Source: Catenulispora rubra
GTDB taxonomy: Bacteria > Actinomycetota > Actinomycetes > Streptomycetales > Catenulisporaceae
Reading direction: 5' to 3'
Length of the DNA: 38,206 nucleotides
Assembly: GCF_015356825.1 (NCBI RefSeq)
Contig: NZ_JAACYW010000088.1
Span: forward strand, 1 to 38,206
Below, in pieces: positions 1-8,345 of this stretch. A program made the translations under genes and the position numbers. Numbering within the stretch: position 1 is the stretch's first letter; every line of letters starts with the position of its first letter. The notes under the pieces were generated by a model. It saw nothing but the letters and a program-made list of their open reading frames with translations, had not been told where the DNA came from and did no database searches.

Positions 1-102
1 AAGACCTTCGAGAAAACCCTGCTCAACCGCCATGTCTTCCATCCCGACTGGAACTACACAGTCCTCACGACACCGCGCACCGACACGACACACCCGAACT
101 GA
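1..102 (+). pseudogene. 3' end of a transposase (ISAzo13-like), cut by the window edge
   Basis: Frame 1 is open from the first base and stops at 100-102, encoding 33 residues that include NRHVFHPDWNYTVL. The HxxWNYT pattern near the C-terminus resembles the end of ISAzo13-family (Rhodopirellula-type) DDE transposases. This family call is from memory of the motif. The upstream part lies outside the window, so whether the gene is intact cannot be told. The 200 bases up to 302 hold no gene; a stretch around 107-130 could contain the element's terminal repeat, but its partner is not visible. It marks the left boundary of the mobile region seen here. Confidence 0.45.
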
Positions 103-302
103 GGGAAGTTGTTTCTGCGTGGGCCCTAACCTCAGTGAGGCGCACTATGGCGTATGTAAGTCGGTCGTGCATGGTGCGCGCTCCTGGCGATCCGCACCAC
201 TAGTTTGCTGGCCGGATTCGACGTCCAATCGTCGGACAGGTGCGAGACGTGCCGCGCACCCGACGACTGTTTGCAGCAGTTTGAGGTAGCCCGGCCTGGC
301 GA

Positions 303-3062
303 TCAGAAGCGCTCAGCCCGCTGGCCCGTCAGACGGTCCGCGAGTTCGTACAGGTCGCGGTCTGGCTCGTCGTCGAACACGGCGAGTCGTACCTCCAACA
401 GCCGGAGCGTCTTCCACATCTCGGCGTGCCGACCGAGGTGCGCTTGGATCTTCATGATCTTGGCGTAGAGCTCCTGATTGCAGTCGGCGTCGGCGACTGC
501 GCGCTCCAGGACGTGCAGGGCGAACTCGGGGCGGGTGTCGGCGGTGAGGTCGGCAAGGCGGGCGCAGGCGTCGCCGAACCGGCGCGACTCGGCTTCACGG
601 TCGACGATGAGCCAGTCGGCGTGGATGCCGCCGGCGAGGTGGCCACGGTAGCTGTCGATGGCGGCTTCGAGTGCTGTGATGCGTTCGGGCTCGTCGCGGG
701 TGCGGTTTGCGGTGTCGAGGTGGTTGGTGAAGCGGGCGAGGTCGGTGGTGATGTCGGCAGGGTCGAGCAGGTAGCGGGTGCCGCGGTTGGTGATGTACAT
801 CGTCTTGGCCTCGCCGGTGGCGGCGCGGATGCGGGTTCTGGCGTGGTAGACGGTGGAGCGGAAGGTCTCGGCGCTGCCGTTGTTGGTGCCGTCGGGGTTG
901 GTCCACAGGGCGGCGATGATCTCGTCGCGGGCGATGCCTGCGGGGTGCAGTGCGAGGAACGTCAGGATCGACGTCTCCTTGTTGTTCAGCACGACTTCGT
1001 GGCCGTCGACGGTGACGGTGACCGGGCCCAGGACGTTGACGAGGACTCGCGGGACCGGCGGAACGGCTGTGGTCGCCGTGGTCTGCGTGGGGATGGCGGC
1101 TTCTCGCGGAGCGGGGGGTTCGGCTGGCTGGTCGGTAACCGTGTCCTGGCCGGTGTCCGAAGCGGGAGCCAGCTGTGCCAGCAGTGCCTGCGCTTCTGAA
1201 GCGGACAGCGCGAAGGCTTGCAAGCCGTCGAGCAGTTTGTCCGCGCTGCGGGAGCGTTGATCGTCGTCGATCTCAGCTGTCGTCCCCGAGCCCCACGGCC
1301 CGAGAAGGACCGCGTGCAGATCGACGGTCCGGCCGACGTCCAGCAGGGCGGCCAAGCGCGGTGTGACGGCTGGCTCGGGTGTTGCGATCAGGACGAGCGG
1401 CTCCAGCGTCTGCTCCGGGTAGAAGCGACGCACGTCCGCTGCGTTGCGGACGCCGAGATCCGCCACAGTGCGGCGCCGGTCCTGGTACTCGGCCTCCAGC
1501 ATGTCTACGGCGTCGTCCAGGTCCGTTGTGATCTCCAAGCGCGGACCGTATGAGTGCTCGTCACCCAGCAAGGTCGCGAGATCGGCCGAAGGAATGAGGA
1601 CCCGCATGTGGTCAAGGCTCGCCAGCGGTCCACCGTTCGCGAGGATTCCGACGAGGAGCGCTCGGGCCGTGGTCAACGCGCCTGGGCCATTCAGGCCAAG
1701 GCCAGCATGGTCTCGCAGCGTCAGTTCGATCTCGTGGTCACCGTCGGTGCCGAACGTCAGAGAGCCCGGCGCGGTGAACTCCGCGTACGACGCAGGGATG
1801 CTCGGCCCGGTCAGGCCTGCCTGGGGCCGGGTCCCCAGAGTGGTGACGGCCTGGTTCGGTAGCGGGGCGTCAGGGCGGTCACGTTCAGGACCGTCGAGCC
1901 CGGAGAGGTACGGGTCATCGTCTTCGGGACCGAGGTCGCCGTCCTGGAAGTAGCCGAGGGCCGGCGGAGTCAGCGTCGCCAGATGAGCCCGCTCGATCTC
2001 GGCGACCGACTCGGGGACCGCCGGTTGCGGTGTGTCCATAGGGATCGGCCAGCGTGCGGTGGTGCGGATACGGCGTCGTTTACGAGCCAGCGCGATCGCA
2101 GCGGCAAGGGCACCAGCAAGGCCGATGCCGACCACTCCCCCGTCGGGGAGGTTCACGAACGATCGGTCGCGGTACGCCTTTGGCCGTGCGACGGCCTCGT
2201 GTACGAGAGCATTCGCAGCTACTGCGCTGGTGCTGGGAGCGGTCCGTACGGGGGAACTCGGCAAGTACTGTCGGGAGGACTCGGCACCGGCGCGGTTGGG
2301 CTGCGGAGCTGCGATAGAAGGCACAGTGACATCGGTCGGCCGTGGAGCTGCGGAGATCGGAGGCACGGCAGGGACTTCGGCTGCTGCGCTCAACGCGGGC
2401 AGTTCCAGAATCCAGCCGGGCAAGATCAGGTCGGGGTCCGACAGCCGTTGCCCGTCGGCCTGGACTCGGGCGTCGTTCGCGTCGTAGATTTCGCGCCAGC
2501 GCTCCGCGTCACCGAGGTGGCGCGCGGCGAGGTCCCACAACGTGTCGTCTGCGACGACTGTGTACGTCGATGTGGTGGCTGTGGCAGTCGCTTCGGCGGG
2601 GATGGCCGGCGCGGTGGAACTGGCGGCGGACTTGGTGGGTGTCGCGAAGCCAGTCTTGGCTACTGCTGGTGTCCGGGACGTGAGCACGGATACGGCTAGA
2701 GCGGTCAGCAGCACGGCCACCAGTGAGGCAGCGGGTCCTGCTTGCCGATCACGAATTGCCGGCGCAGTCTGGCGTGCGACCGCGATGGCATCGGCCAGCG
2801 CACCCGGGACCTGGACGACCAGCTGCCGGATGAACGCCGCCCAGTAGCACCACCCGACGATCCCGAGCAGGTCCAGGACGAAGCGCGCCCGGTCGATCCG
2901 CCATACGGCCAGCCACGGGCCCGCCTGGTTCAGGGACGTGGGCAGCGGTCGGGGGAAGGGGATGCCGAGTGATTCAGCGAGGAACCACGGGATCCCGCAG
3001 ACGACTGCGACCAGGAGCGCAAGCGCGAGCAGCCCACGGACGGCGCGGGTCAGGGTTCTCAT
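303..3062 (-). CDS. Membrane-anchored LysM / winged-helix / BTAD transcriptional regulator
   Basis: A 919-residue protein. Three hydrophobic segments lie near residues 8-28, 60-80 and 111-128, followed by a LysM domain at about 166-222 (begins TYTVVADDTLWDLA), a proline/alanine-rich linker and a fourth membrane segment near 308-330. After a long linker come an OmpR/SARP-type winged helix at about 673-772 and a bacterial transcriptional activator (BTAD) domain at about 773-915. Four membrane passes place LysM outside the membrane and the DNA-binding part in the cytoplasm. LysM binds peptidoglycan or chitin-like glycans, so the protein could couple wall state to transcription; this is inference. 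It is the last gene of the Tad operon: its ATG overlaps the stop of the preceding gene as ATGA. Similar LysM-BTAD proteins accompany Tad clusters in actinomycetes. Confidence 0.88.
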   Translation of the reverse strand: MRTLTRAVRGLLALALLVAVVCGIPWFLAESLGIPFPRPLPTSLNQAGPWLAVWRIDRARFVLDLLGIVGWCYWAAFIRQLVVQVPGALADAIAVARQTAPAIRDRQAGPAASLVAVLLTALAVSVLTSRTPAVAKTGFATPTKSAASSTAPAIPAEATATATTSTYTVVADDTLWDLAARHLGDAERWREIYDANDARVQADGQRLSDPDLILPGWILELPALSAAAEVPAVPPISAAPRPTDVTVPSIAAPQPNRAGAESSRQYLPSSPVRTAPSTSAVAANALVHEAVARPKAYRDRSFVNLPDGGVVGIGLAGALAAAIALARKRRRIRTTARWPIPMDTPQPAVPESVAEIERAHLATLTPPALGYFQDGDLGPEDDDPYLSGLDGPERDRPDAPLPNQAVTTLGTRPQAGLTGPSIPASYAEFTAPGSLTFGTDGDHEIELTLRDHAGLGLNGPGALTTARALLVGILANGGPLASLDHMRVLIPSADLATLLGDEHSYGPRLEITTDLDDAVDMLEAEYQDRRRTVADLGVRNAADVRRFYPEQTLEPLVLIATPEPAVTPRLAALLDVGRTVDLHAVLLGPWGSGTTAEIDDDQRSRSADKLLDGLQAFALSASEAQALLAQLAPASDTGQDTVTDQPAEPPAPREAAIPTQTTATTAVPPVPRVLVNVLGPVTVTVDGHEVVLNNKETSILTFLALHPAGIARDEIIAALWTNPDGTNNGSAETFRSTVYHARTRIRAATGEAKTMYITNRGTRYLLDPADITTDLARFTNHLDTANRTRDEPERITALEAAIDSYRGHLAGGIHADWLIVDREAESRRFGDACARLADLTADTRPEFALHVLERAVADADCNQELYAKIMKIQAHLGRHAEMWKTLRLLEVRLAVFDDEPDRDLYELADRLTGQRAERF

Positions 3063-3445
3063 GGTGTGCTCGCATCCGAGGTGACAGGGTGTGCGGTCGC
3101 CTGGCCAGCGACGTGGATCACGTCTAGGCCGCCGACGTTCAGCAGCTGAGTTCGGTAGTCAGCCCTTACGGTGACGGTCACGGCATCGCCGGAAGCCGTC
3201 ACCGTGTAGCCGTCGCCGGTCGCCGCGAGGTACTTTTCGGCGGCGGCCCGGGCACGCACCGGGTCCAGGGCCGCCCGTCCGGTCTGGCGGTAGGCGATCA
3301 CGTCCAGGGCGTCCGCACCTGTTCGGGCAGCTTCGGCCGCCTCGCCCAGAGCCCGGTCCTTGGTGGACAGCGCCGCGCCGCCGTCGAGAACCAGCCCGGA
3401 AGCGAGGAGCAGGACCGGAACAAGAAGAACTGCCAGCACGATCAC
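3059..3445 (-). CDS. TadE/TadG-like pilus assembly protein (pseudopilin)
   Basis: A 128-residue protein with an N-terminal hydrophobic helix (VIVLAVLLVPVLLLASGLVL) and a small external domain. This is typical of TadE/TadG-like or Rv3654c-like minor pilins, which sit in the membrane and help assemble Flp pili. The frame is open further upstream, but GTG at 3445 forms a GTGA overlap with the stop of the upstream TadE gene, the same coupling seen along this operon, and it places the membrane helix at the N-terminus. Unlike its two neighbours it lacks a clear glycine-type prepilin cleavage site, which fits the TadG-like members. Confidence 0.78.
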   Translation of the reverse strand: MIVLAVLLVPVLLLASGLVLDGGAALSTKDRALGEAAEAARTGADALDVIAYRQTGRAALDPVRARAAAEKYLAATGDGYTVTASGDAVTVTVRADYRTQLLNVGGLDVIHVAGQATAHPVTSDASTP

Positions 3446-3861
3446 GGCGTGCTCCGGAACGGGTCCACGGGGCTGACCGACGAGGCAGTCAACGTCTGGG
3501 TACCAGGCACCAACCCGGTGATCTCCTCCAGCGAGATCTGGCAGGAGATCGTGACCCTGACCACCCCGCCGGGTTTGAACGCGGCAGTGTCGACCTTCAC
3601 ATCCCTCCGATTGCAAGCCGCGCCAGCCGGAATGCTCGCGGCTGAGCCCTGGCCGGCGACACGAGCCCGAGCAGGATCTGCCGCAAGCGAGGCGGCCCGG
3701 GAGGCGGCGTGCGCGGCGGTGTTGACGTCAATGTCGGCCATCGCCAGCCGTCCGAGGAGCACGACGAACACCATCACCAGCACCAGGAACGGTGCGATGA
3801 GCACCAATTCGACGATGCTGGATCCGGTGTCCGATCGCGGGGATCTCCACCTGCTGCTCAC
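3442..3861 (-). CDS. TadE-like minor pilin
   Basis: A 139-residue protein starting at GTG 3861, which overlaps the upstream stop as GTGA. The N-terminus has a short basic leader followed by DTGSSIVELVLIAPFLVLV. The glycine followed by a segment with Glu at +5 matches the prepilin-peptidase cleavage pattern (G, then E5, then a hydrophobic helix) of TadE proteins. Two cysteines in the external part may form a disulfide. It probably acts as a minor pilin or assembly factor of the Tad/Flp machinery encoded upstream. No prepilin peptidase gene is visible in the window, so processing would depend on a host enzyme or one encoded elsewhere. Confidence 0.85.
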   Translation of the reverse strand: MSSRWRSPRSDTGSSIVELVLIAPFLVLVMVFVVLLGRLAMADIDVNTAAHAASRAASLAADPARARVAGQGSAASIPAGAACNRRDVKVDTAAFKPGGVVRVTISCQISLEEITGLVPGTQTLTASSVSPVDPFRSTP

Positions 3862-4253
3862 GTTCGGTCCCCGATCGTCTCGGTCGGCGCGGTGACCGTG
3901 ACGTGCACGGGCAGGTCTAGGAACGGCACGATCTGCTCGGCGTATCCGCTCACCTCGACACGGACCTCCCTAGCACCGCGCTGCACCGTCACACGCCCCT
4001 CGTGCAGCGTGCTCTTGTCGAACTCGGCCAGGTAACGTTCGGCCGCGTTCTGGCCCACCGCCTCGGTGCCGCCTTGGACTCGAGCTGCCTCCAAGCCTCG
4101 AGACGCGGCCAAGTGCGCGATCTGCTCAGCATGGAAGTAGAGAACGAACGCGAACGTACTGAAGATGATCAGGCCGATCACCGGCATCGCGAACACCATC
4201 TGGACGGTGGCGGAGCCGGCATCACCGCCAGGTCTGCGTAACCGCAGGTGCAT
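3858..4253 (-). CDS. TadE-like minor pilin
   Basis: A 131-residue protein whose ATG at 4253 shares one base with the stop of the pilin gene (TGATG). It has a leader, then DAGSATVQMVFAMPVIGLIIF. The position after the putative G/S cleavage that normally carries Glu has Gln, a conservative change that may affect processing. The external domain (about 95 residues) is rich in charged residues and resembles TadE family members. It lies between the pilin and the second TadE gene, the usual place of minor pilins in Tad operons. Confidence 0.82.
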   Translation of the reverse strand: MHLRLRRPGGDAGSATVQMVFAMPVIGLIIFSTFAFVLYFHAEQIAHLAASRGLEAARVQGGTEAVGQNAAERYLAEFDKSTLHEGRVTVQRGAREVRVEVSGYAEQIVPFLDLPVHVTVTAPTETIGDRT

Positions 4254-4480
4254 CAGAAGTGGATGCTCTCAGCCTTGCCCATGATCTTCGAAGTGAGCAG
4301 AGCCCCGACTCCAACAGCAATGAAAACAATGACCGCGATAGCGATGACGATCTCCGTGGTCACGCTGCCGCGGTCATCGGTCCGCAGGTCGCGCGCAAGC
4401 TCGCGGAAGCTTCGCGGACGCTGGCCGCACGATAGCAGGCTCCAGGCGCGGATGGTCAGTTCGGTCATTTTCGACATCAC
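4253..4480 (-). CDS. Flp-type small pilin
   Basis: A 75-residue protein with a leader of about 37 residues, then RGSVTTEIVIAIAVIVFIAV, ending in a short hydrophilic tail. Cleavage after the glycine would put Glu at +5 at the head of a hydrophobic helix, as in Flp/Tad major pilins, leaving a mature peptide of about 37 residues. It is the best candidate for the structural subunit of the pilus. The first codon is GTG at 4480 directly followed by ATG at 4477; an AAGGAAG ribosome-binding site lies upstream. A 40-base gap separates it from tadC, the longest break in the lower half of the operon, so it has its own translation signal. Confidence 0.82.
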   Translation of the reverse strand: MMSKMTELTIRAWSLLSCGQRPRSFRELARDLRTDDRGSVTTEIVIAIAVIVFIAVGVGALLTSKIMGKAESIHF

Positions 4481-4520
4481 GGGTGTTCTTCCTTTGCTGG
4501 GTGGGAGGGAGAAAGCGAGG

Positions 4521-5423
4521 TCAGTTGAGTCCGGCGAGGACTTTCATCACCGATGGGAAACCGATAGCGATCATGAAGGCGAGGAACATCAGCCCGATCG
4601 GCACGCCGGTGCGTTCGGTCGAAGCCTCCGCAGCGGCTTGGACGTCGGCGAGTTGACTGGCGCGCAACACCTGCGCCTTCGCAGTTAGCGCGTCCTTGAT
4701 ACGTGCACCCTCGGAACCGGTCAGCGCCAGCGAGGCAGCCAACTGCGCCAGGTCCGGCGAGTCCAAGTCGTGGGCGAGCCGGGCGAACACCGCGGGGATC
4801 GGGGTGCGTGCGAGCTGAGCTTCGGCCAGGGCGGCGCGCAGCTTCGTGAACGTCGGCCCGTCCCCGATCGCAGCAGCATCGTGGAGCGACTGCTCGACGC
4901 CGCCCCCGGCCGCAAACGATGTTCCGGCCAGCTCTAGGAACATCGTCAAGGCAGCCCGAGTCTCAGCGCGCGCGGCCTTGGCTGCGGCGGCCGTGCTCAG
5001 CACAGGCATCCAGAACATCACCGCGACGGAGGCTGCGGTCCCAACCGCCAGGACGGCGCCGGGAGGATGCAGGCCGAGCACGCTGAACCACAGGTCTGAC
5101 ACCGGCGCGAGGATCAGCCCAGCCGCACCACTCGCTGCCTGCTGCGCCAGCAGATCCTCGGCGCTACGACCGAGAACCATCAAGTCACGGCCCGCCTTGG
5201 CGTTTGGAAGACCCAACTTGGCCAGCAGGGGAACGAAACGATGGCCTGCTCGTGCTGCCCAACCGCTGGCAGATTCCTGCGATGGGGCAGCGGGCCGGAC
5301 AACGGGCGTGGGCGTGGACAGACGCGCCAGCACTGTGGCCGCCGACGGGGTGGGCGGGCGTAAACCGGCGAGCAGGAGCCATAGTCCCGTGCCGATCCCG
5401 ACCCCGAGCACGATGGCTACCAC
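4521..5423 (-). CDS. TadC-like inner-membrane platform protein (type II secretion F family)
   Basis: A 300-residue protein with an N-terminal membrane segment, two central hydrophobic segments (around residues 95-145), a cytoplasmic helical T2SS-F domain and a C-terminal membrane helix (GLMFLAFMIAIGFPSVMKVL). TadC and TadB form the membrane platform on which the TadA/CpaF ATPase works. The central and C-terminal arrangement (ALTMFLELAGTSFAAGGGVE, then an EGARIKDAL segment) matches the family. Start is GTG 5423, overlapping the end of the TadB gene by 7 bases. Confidence 0.87.
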   Translation of the reverse strand: MVAIVLGVGIGTGLWLLLAGLRPPTPSAATVLARLSTPTPVVRPAAPSQESASGWAARAGHRFVPLLAKLGLPNAKAGRDLMVLGRSAEDLLAQQAASGAAGLILAPVSDLWFSVLGLHPPGAVLAVGTAASVAVMFWMPVLSTAAAAKAARAETRAALTMFLELAGTSFAAGGGVEQSLHDAAAIGDGPTFTKLRAALAEAQLARTPIPAVFARLAHDLDSPDLAQLAASLALTGSEGARIKDALTAKAQVLRASQLADVQAAAEASTERTGVPIGLMFLAFMIAIGFPSVMKVLAGLN

Positions 5424-6322
5424 GCTGCCACCGCCTGCCTGGAGTCCGCGATCGTCGCCAGGTGCGTAAGAACTCGTGGTTCCGGATCCGGATGCAGGAT
5501 CTTGTCCATCCAGAGCAGCGCCACGCCGAACACCCCGGAGGCGACGACAAGCACGACTTGTCCGTGGAGGGTGTTGTAGGGAGCCATGAATGGCGGATCG
5601 CCGAACATCAACATGCCGAACAGCGCCAGCACCACACAGATGGTGACCCGGACCGACGTGCGCGGCTTCGCTTGGGAGGCGACGGCACGGCGCCGAATCG
5701 ATGCCTGTTCGCGGGCGGAGGCGGCGACGTTGTTCAGTACCGCCGCGGTGTTCCCGGACTGTCTGCGGGAGGCGATAATCAGGCAGCCGGCGACGACGTC
5801 AGCGTGGCGGTCGGCGACCTGATCGGCCCAGGCCGCGACGGCTTGCGCCAGTGGCGTCCCGGAATCGATCTGCTCGGCCAACCGTGTACAGGGTGCTGTA
5901 ATAGGCTCTGGTGCCAGGGGAGCAGCGGCCAATACTGCCTGCTGAAGTCCGGCCGCAGCCGACAACGTGTCGCGGAGCATCTCGGCGAACGTGGCGACGG
6001 CGTCTGACAGCTCGATCGCGTGCCGCGACACTCTGTCCGGGCCAAGGATACGCGGCAGGTGCCACAGCGCCAGGAAGCCGATCACGGCCATCGCTGGCCA
6101 ACCGGTCCATGTCACCAGTCCGGCCGCACCAGCTACGCAGGCTGCGACACGCGGTTTCTGGCCAGTGAGTCGGCGCGGACTCAGGCTCGCGGCGAGCGAC
6201 GCCCATCGGGACGGAGCCGCAGGAAGCTCTCCCGCACCGGATCGCAGACCCTTGACGATCGTGAGCAGTCCGATCGCGATACCGGTGCCGAAGAGCCCGC
6301 CGAGTAGCTGCGTGCCGTTCAC
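5417..6322 (-). CDS. TadB-like inner-membrane platform protein (type II secretion F family)
   Basis: A 301-residue protein with an N-terminal helix, a pair of central hydrophobic segments around residues 58-90, a T2SS-F cytoplasmic domain (about 100-230; contains ELSDAVATFAEMLRDTLSAA) and C-terminal helices. It is the partner of the TadC-like protein in the pilus assembly platform. GTG 6322 overlaps the stop of the CpaF gene as GTGA, so translation is coupled. Its order directly after the ATPase and before TadC is the canonical tadABC order. Confidence 0.88.
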   Translation of the reverse strand: MNGTQLLGGLFGTGIAIGLLTIVKGLRSGAGELPAAPSRWASLAASLSPRRLTGQKPRVAACVAGAAGLVTWTGWPAMAVIGFLALWHLPRILGPDRVSRHAIELSDAVATFAEMLRDTLSAAAGLQQAVLAAAPLAPEPITAPCTRLAEQIDSGTPLAQAVAAWADQVADRHADVVAGCLIIASRRQSGNTAAVLNNVAASAREQASIRRRAVASQAKPRTSVRVTICVVLALFGMLMFGDPPFMAPYNTLHGQVVLVVASGVFGVALLWMDKILHPDPEPRVLTHLATIADSRQAVAAW

Positions 6323-7623
6323 CAGCTCTGCCTCTCCTGCTTGTGCGCGGCGAACGGGTCGTACCCGACCGTGGCCAGACGCTCAGTGAGCGGGGTGGAC
6401 GGCGGGGTCGCGCGCACAGCCATACCGTCCGGCCCCGGCTGGTACAGCCTGTTAGTGACCACCCGGTCGCCGTCAGACCCGGTGACTTCGGCGACTTCCC
6501 GCACCACACGGCGACCGTCGGCCAGCTCGGCGACGTGGAGCACCAGGTCGATACCGTGCGCCGCGAGCCGTGCGACAGCCTCGGCCGGCGCGCGTTCCGG
6601 CGCGAGGAGTGCGTAGGTGATCAAGCGATCGAACGCCGCGTCTGCGGATTCCGCGTGCACCGTGGACAAGGACCCGTCGTTGCCCTGACTCATGGCCAGC
6701 AGCATCGGCAGGGTCTCGTCACCACGGACTTCGCCGACGATCACACGGCCGGCCGACAGTCGAAGCCCGGCACGGACGAGGTCAGCGGCGCTGAGCCGGC
6801 CCTTGCCCTCGGCGTTGGCCTCGCGGGACTGAAGTGCGTCCACGATCAGATGTCGCTCGGGGGCGGCATCCAAGGCGAGTTCGAACGCATCCTCGATCGT
6901 GACGAGCTTTTCGCAAGGGTCGATGGCAGTCGCGAGAGCCCGCAGCATCGTGGTTTTGCCCGCGCCCATGCCGCCGGCGATCAGGATGTTGCATCGAGCC
7001 TGAACCGCAGCGGTCAGGAAGTCTCGCAGCGCCACGTCGATCGTCCCGAGCTTCACCAGCTCGTCGAGGTCGATGTCGCGGTGCAGATGTCTTCGGATTG
7101 TCACACTGGGGCGCTTGTTGACCGCCGTGACAGCCGACATCCGCGACCCGTCTGGAAGTCCGATCGACAGGATCGGGGAGCCTCGGTCGAAGCGACGCTC
7201 CTCGATTCCGCTTCTCCCGGCGATCGTCCCCACCAGCTCGATCAACTCCGCATCGCTCGCGGCGACCGGCCATTGACCACGCTCACGGCGCTTACCGGCG
7301 TACTTCACGAATACGACGTCGTGACCCAGGACGTCGATATCTTCCACCCCTGGCAGCTCCAGATATCTCTGAAGGCCGCCGAGGCCGAGTAGGCGGTCGG
7401 CGACCGACTTAGCCACCAGGTCGGTGACCTCCCGTCGCGGCGATGGCAGGCCAGCAGACAAGGCAGCGGCTACCTCGGCCTGCAACTCCTGCACGCAGAG
7501 CCGATTCACTGCCGCACGGCGATTCGCCGGGTTCCACGAATCCTGCTCGGATTCGGCAACCAGGCGGGCGGCGACACGGTCTCCAACCCGCGCCACCATG
7601 GCTGTGTCCAGCATCGCCGTCAC
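6319..7623 (-). CDS. CpaF/TadA-type pilus assembly ATPase
   Basis: A 434-residue secretion ATPase of the GspE/VirB11 superfamily, which powers pilus assembly from the cytoplasm. The N-terminal part (about 30-200) is the usual all-helical and PAS-like region with IDVLGHDVVFV. Walker A is GGMGAGKTT at about 217-225; an Asp-box-like TIEDAFEL follows at about 242, and the Walker B region is RVIVGEVRGDE at about 293-303. Length and motifs are typical of TadA/CpaF. GTG 7623 overlaps the CpaE stop as GTGA. All catalytic elements seem intact, so the pilus system is probably functional. Confidence 0.93.
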   Translation of the reverse strand: MTAMLDTAMVARVGDRVAARLVAESEQDSWNPANRRAAVNRLCVQELQAEVAAALSAGLPSPRREVTDLVAKSVADRLLGLGGLQRYLELPGVEDIDVLGHDVVFVKYAGKRRERGQWPVAASDAELIELVGTIAGRSGIEERRFDRGSPILSIGLPDGSRMSAVTAVNKRPSVTIRRHLHRDIDLDELVKLGTIDVALRDFLTAAVQARCNILIAGGMGAGKTTMLRALATAIDPCEKLVTIEDAFELALDAAPERHLIVDALQSREANAEGKGRLSAADLVRAGLRLSAGRVIVGEVRGDETLPMLLAMSQGNDGSLSTVHAESADAAFDRLITYALLAPERAPAEAVARLAAHGIDLVLHVAELADGRRVVREVAEVTGSDGDRVVTNRLYQPGPDGMAVRATPPSTPLTERLATVGYDPFAAHKQERQSW

Positions 7624-8345
7624 GCCGCTACCTCCGGCTCGGCGACAGCCGCTGTAGATGGCCGAGCGCGGCCGATGATGCCCAGGGCGATCTGTTCCAC
7701 CGAACGCGCGTAGACGTTCCGGCGGCTCCTGGCGAGCAGACCCGCGTCAGGCGCCTCCGGAAGACGACCTGCCACCTCAACGCCAAGCGTGCGACTCATC
7801 TCCGCAGCGGTGTAGCCCGCCCCGCGCAAGACCAGGCGCACGTGGCTTCCGACCCTCTGGAGAGACTTGATCGCCACGTCCAACAGCCCGATCTCCTCCG
7901 GCACCGGACGCACCAGCAGCAGGACCTCATTGGCGACGGTCATAACGGGAGACAGGCGCCTCACATCAAGGCGACCGCAGTCGAGGACCACGACCGTTTC
8001 GGGATCGGCGGACACTTGCTCCAGCAGGCCGCCGGCCGCCGCGAGGTCAGCGACCGTCGCCTGCACACCGGCGGGATCGGTCGGCGCGACCACCACTGGC
8101 AGCCCTGACGGAAGCTGCTGTGTGTGCTCGCCGATGCGTACGCCCTGAACTGAGGGGAACATCGCCGCTGCGAGGGTCGTCAGAGACGGCGACGCTGCCA
8201 GGCCGAATCGGCCCGCGATCGTTCCGCCGACAGCATCCGTCTCGACAAGCGTCGCCGAGGCGCCGTGCGGCCATAGCGCCGTCAACGTCATCGCCAGCCG
8301 CGTCACCCCGGGCGCGCCCTTCACCGACGCGACCGCGACCAGCAT
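7620..8345 (-). CDS. CpaE/TadZ-like ParA-superfamily protein with atypical P-loop
   Basis: A 241-residue protein related to CpaE/TadZ, the MinD/ParA-like factors that place Tad machinery in the cell. The N-terminus reads VAVASVKGAPGVTRLAMTL. The signature lysine of the deviant Walker A is present, but the GK(S/T) lysine is replaced by Val (KGAPGVT), so ATP hydrolysis may be weak or absent. A VVVLDCG strand near the middle is the Walker B equivalent. The LVRPVPEEIGLLDVAIKSL part is typical of the fold. ATG 8345 overlaps the upstream stop by one base (TGATG). Degenerate P-loops are known in TadZ proteins. Confidence 0.82.
   Translation of the reverse strand: MLVAVASVKGAPGVTRLAMTLTALWPHGASATLVETDAVGGTIAGRFGLAASPSLTTLAAAMFPSVQGVRIGEHTQQLPSGLPVVVAPTDPAGVQATVADLAAAGGLLEQVSADPETVVVLDCGRLDVRRLSPVMTVANEVLLLVRPVPEEIGLLDVAIKSLQRVGSHVRLVLRGAGYTAAEMSRTLGVEVAGRLPEAPDAGLLARSRRNVYARSVEQIALGIIGRARPSTAAVAEPEVAA

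Noticed and set aside
426..1199. Plus-strand open frame of 257 codons inside the LysM-BTAD gene
   Set aside because: Extremely Gly/Val/Ala-rich shadow of a gene with clear domains on the other strand.
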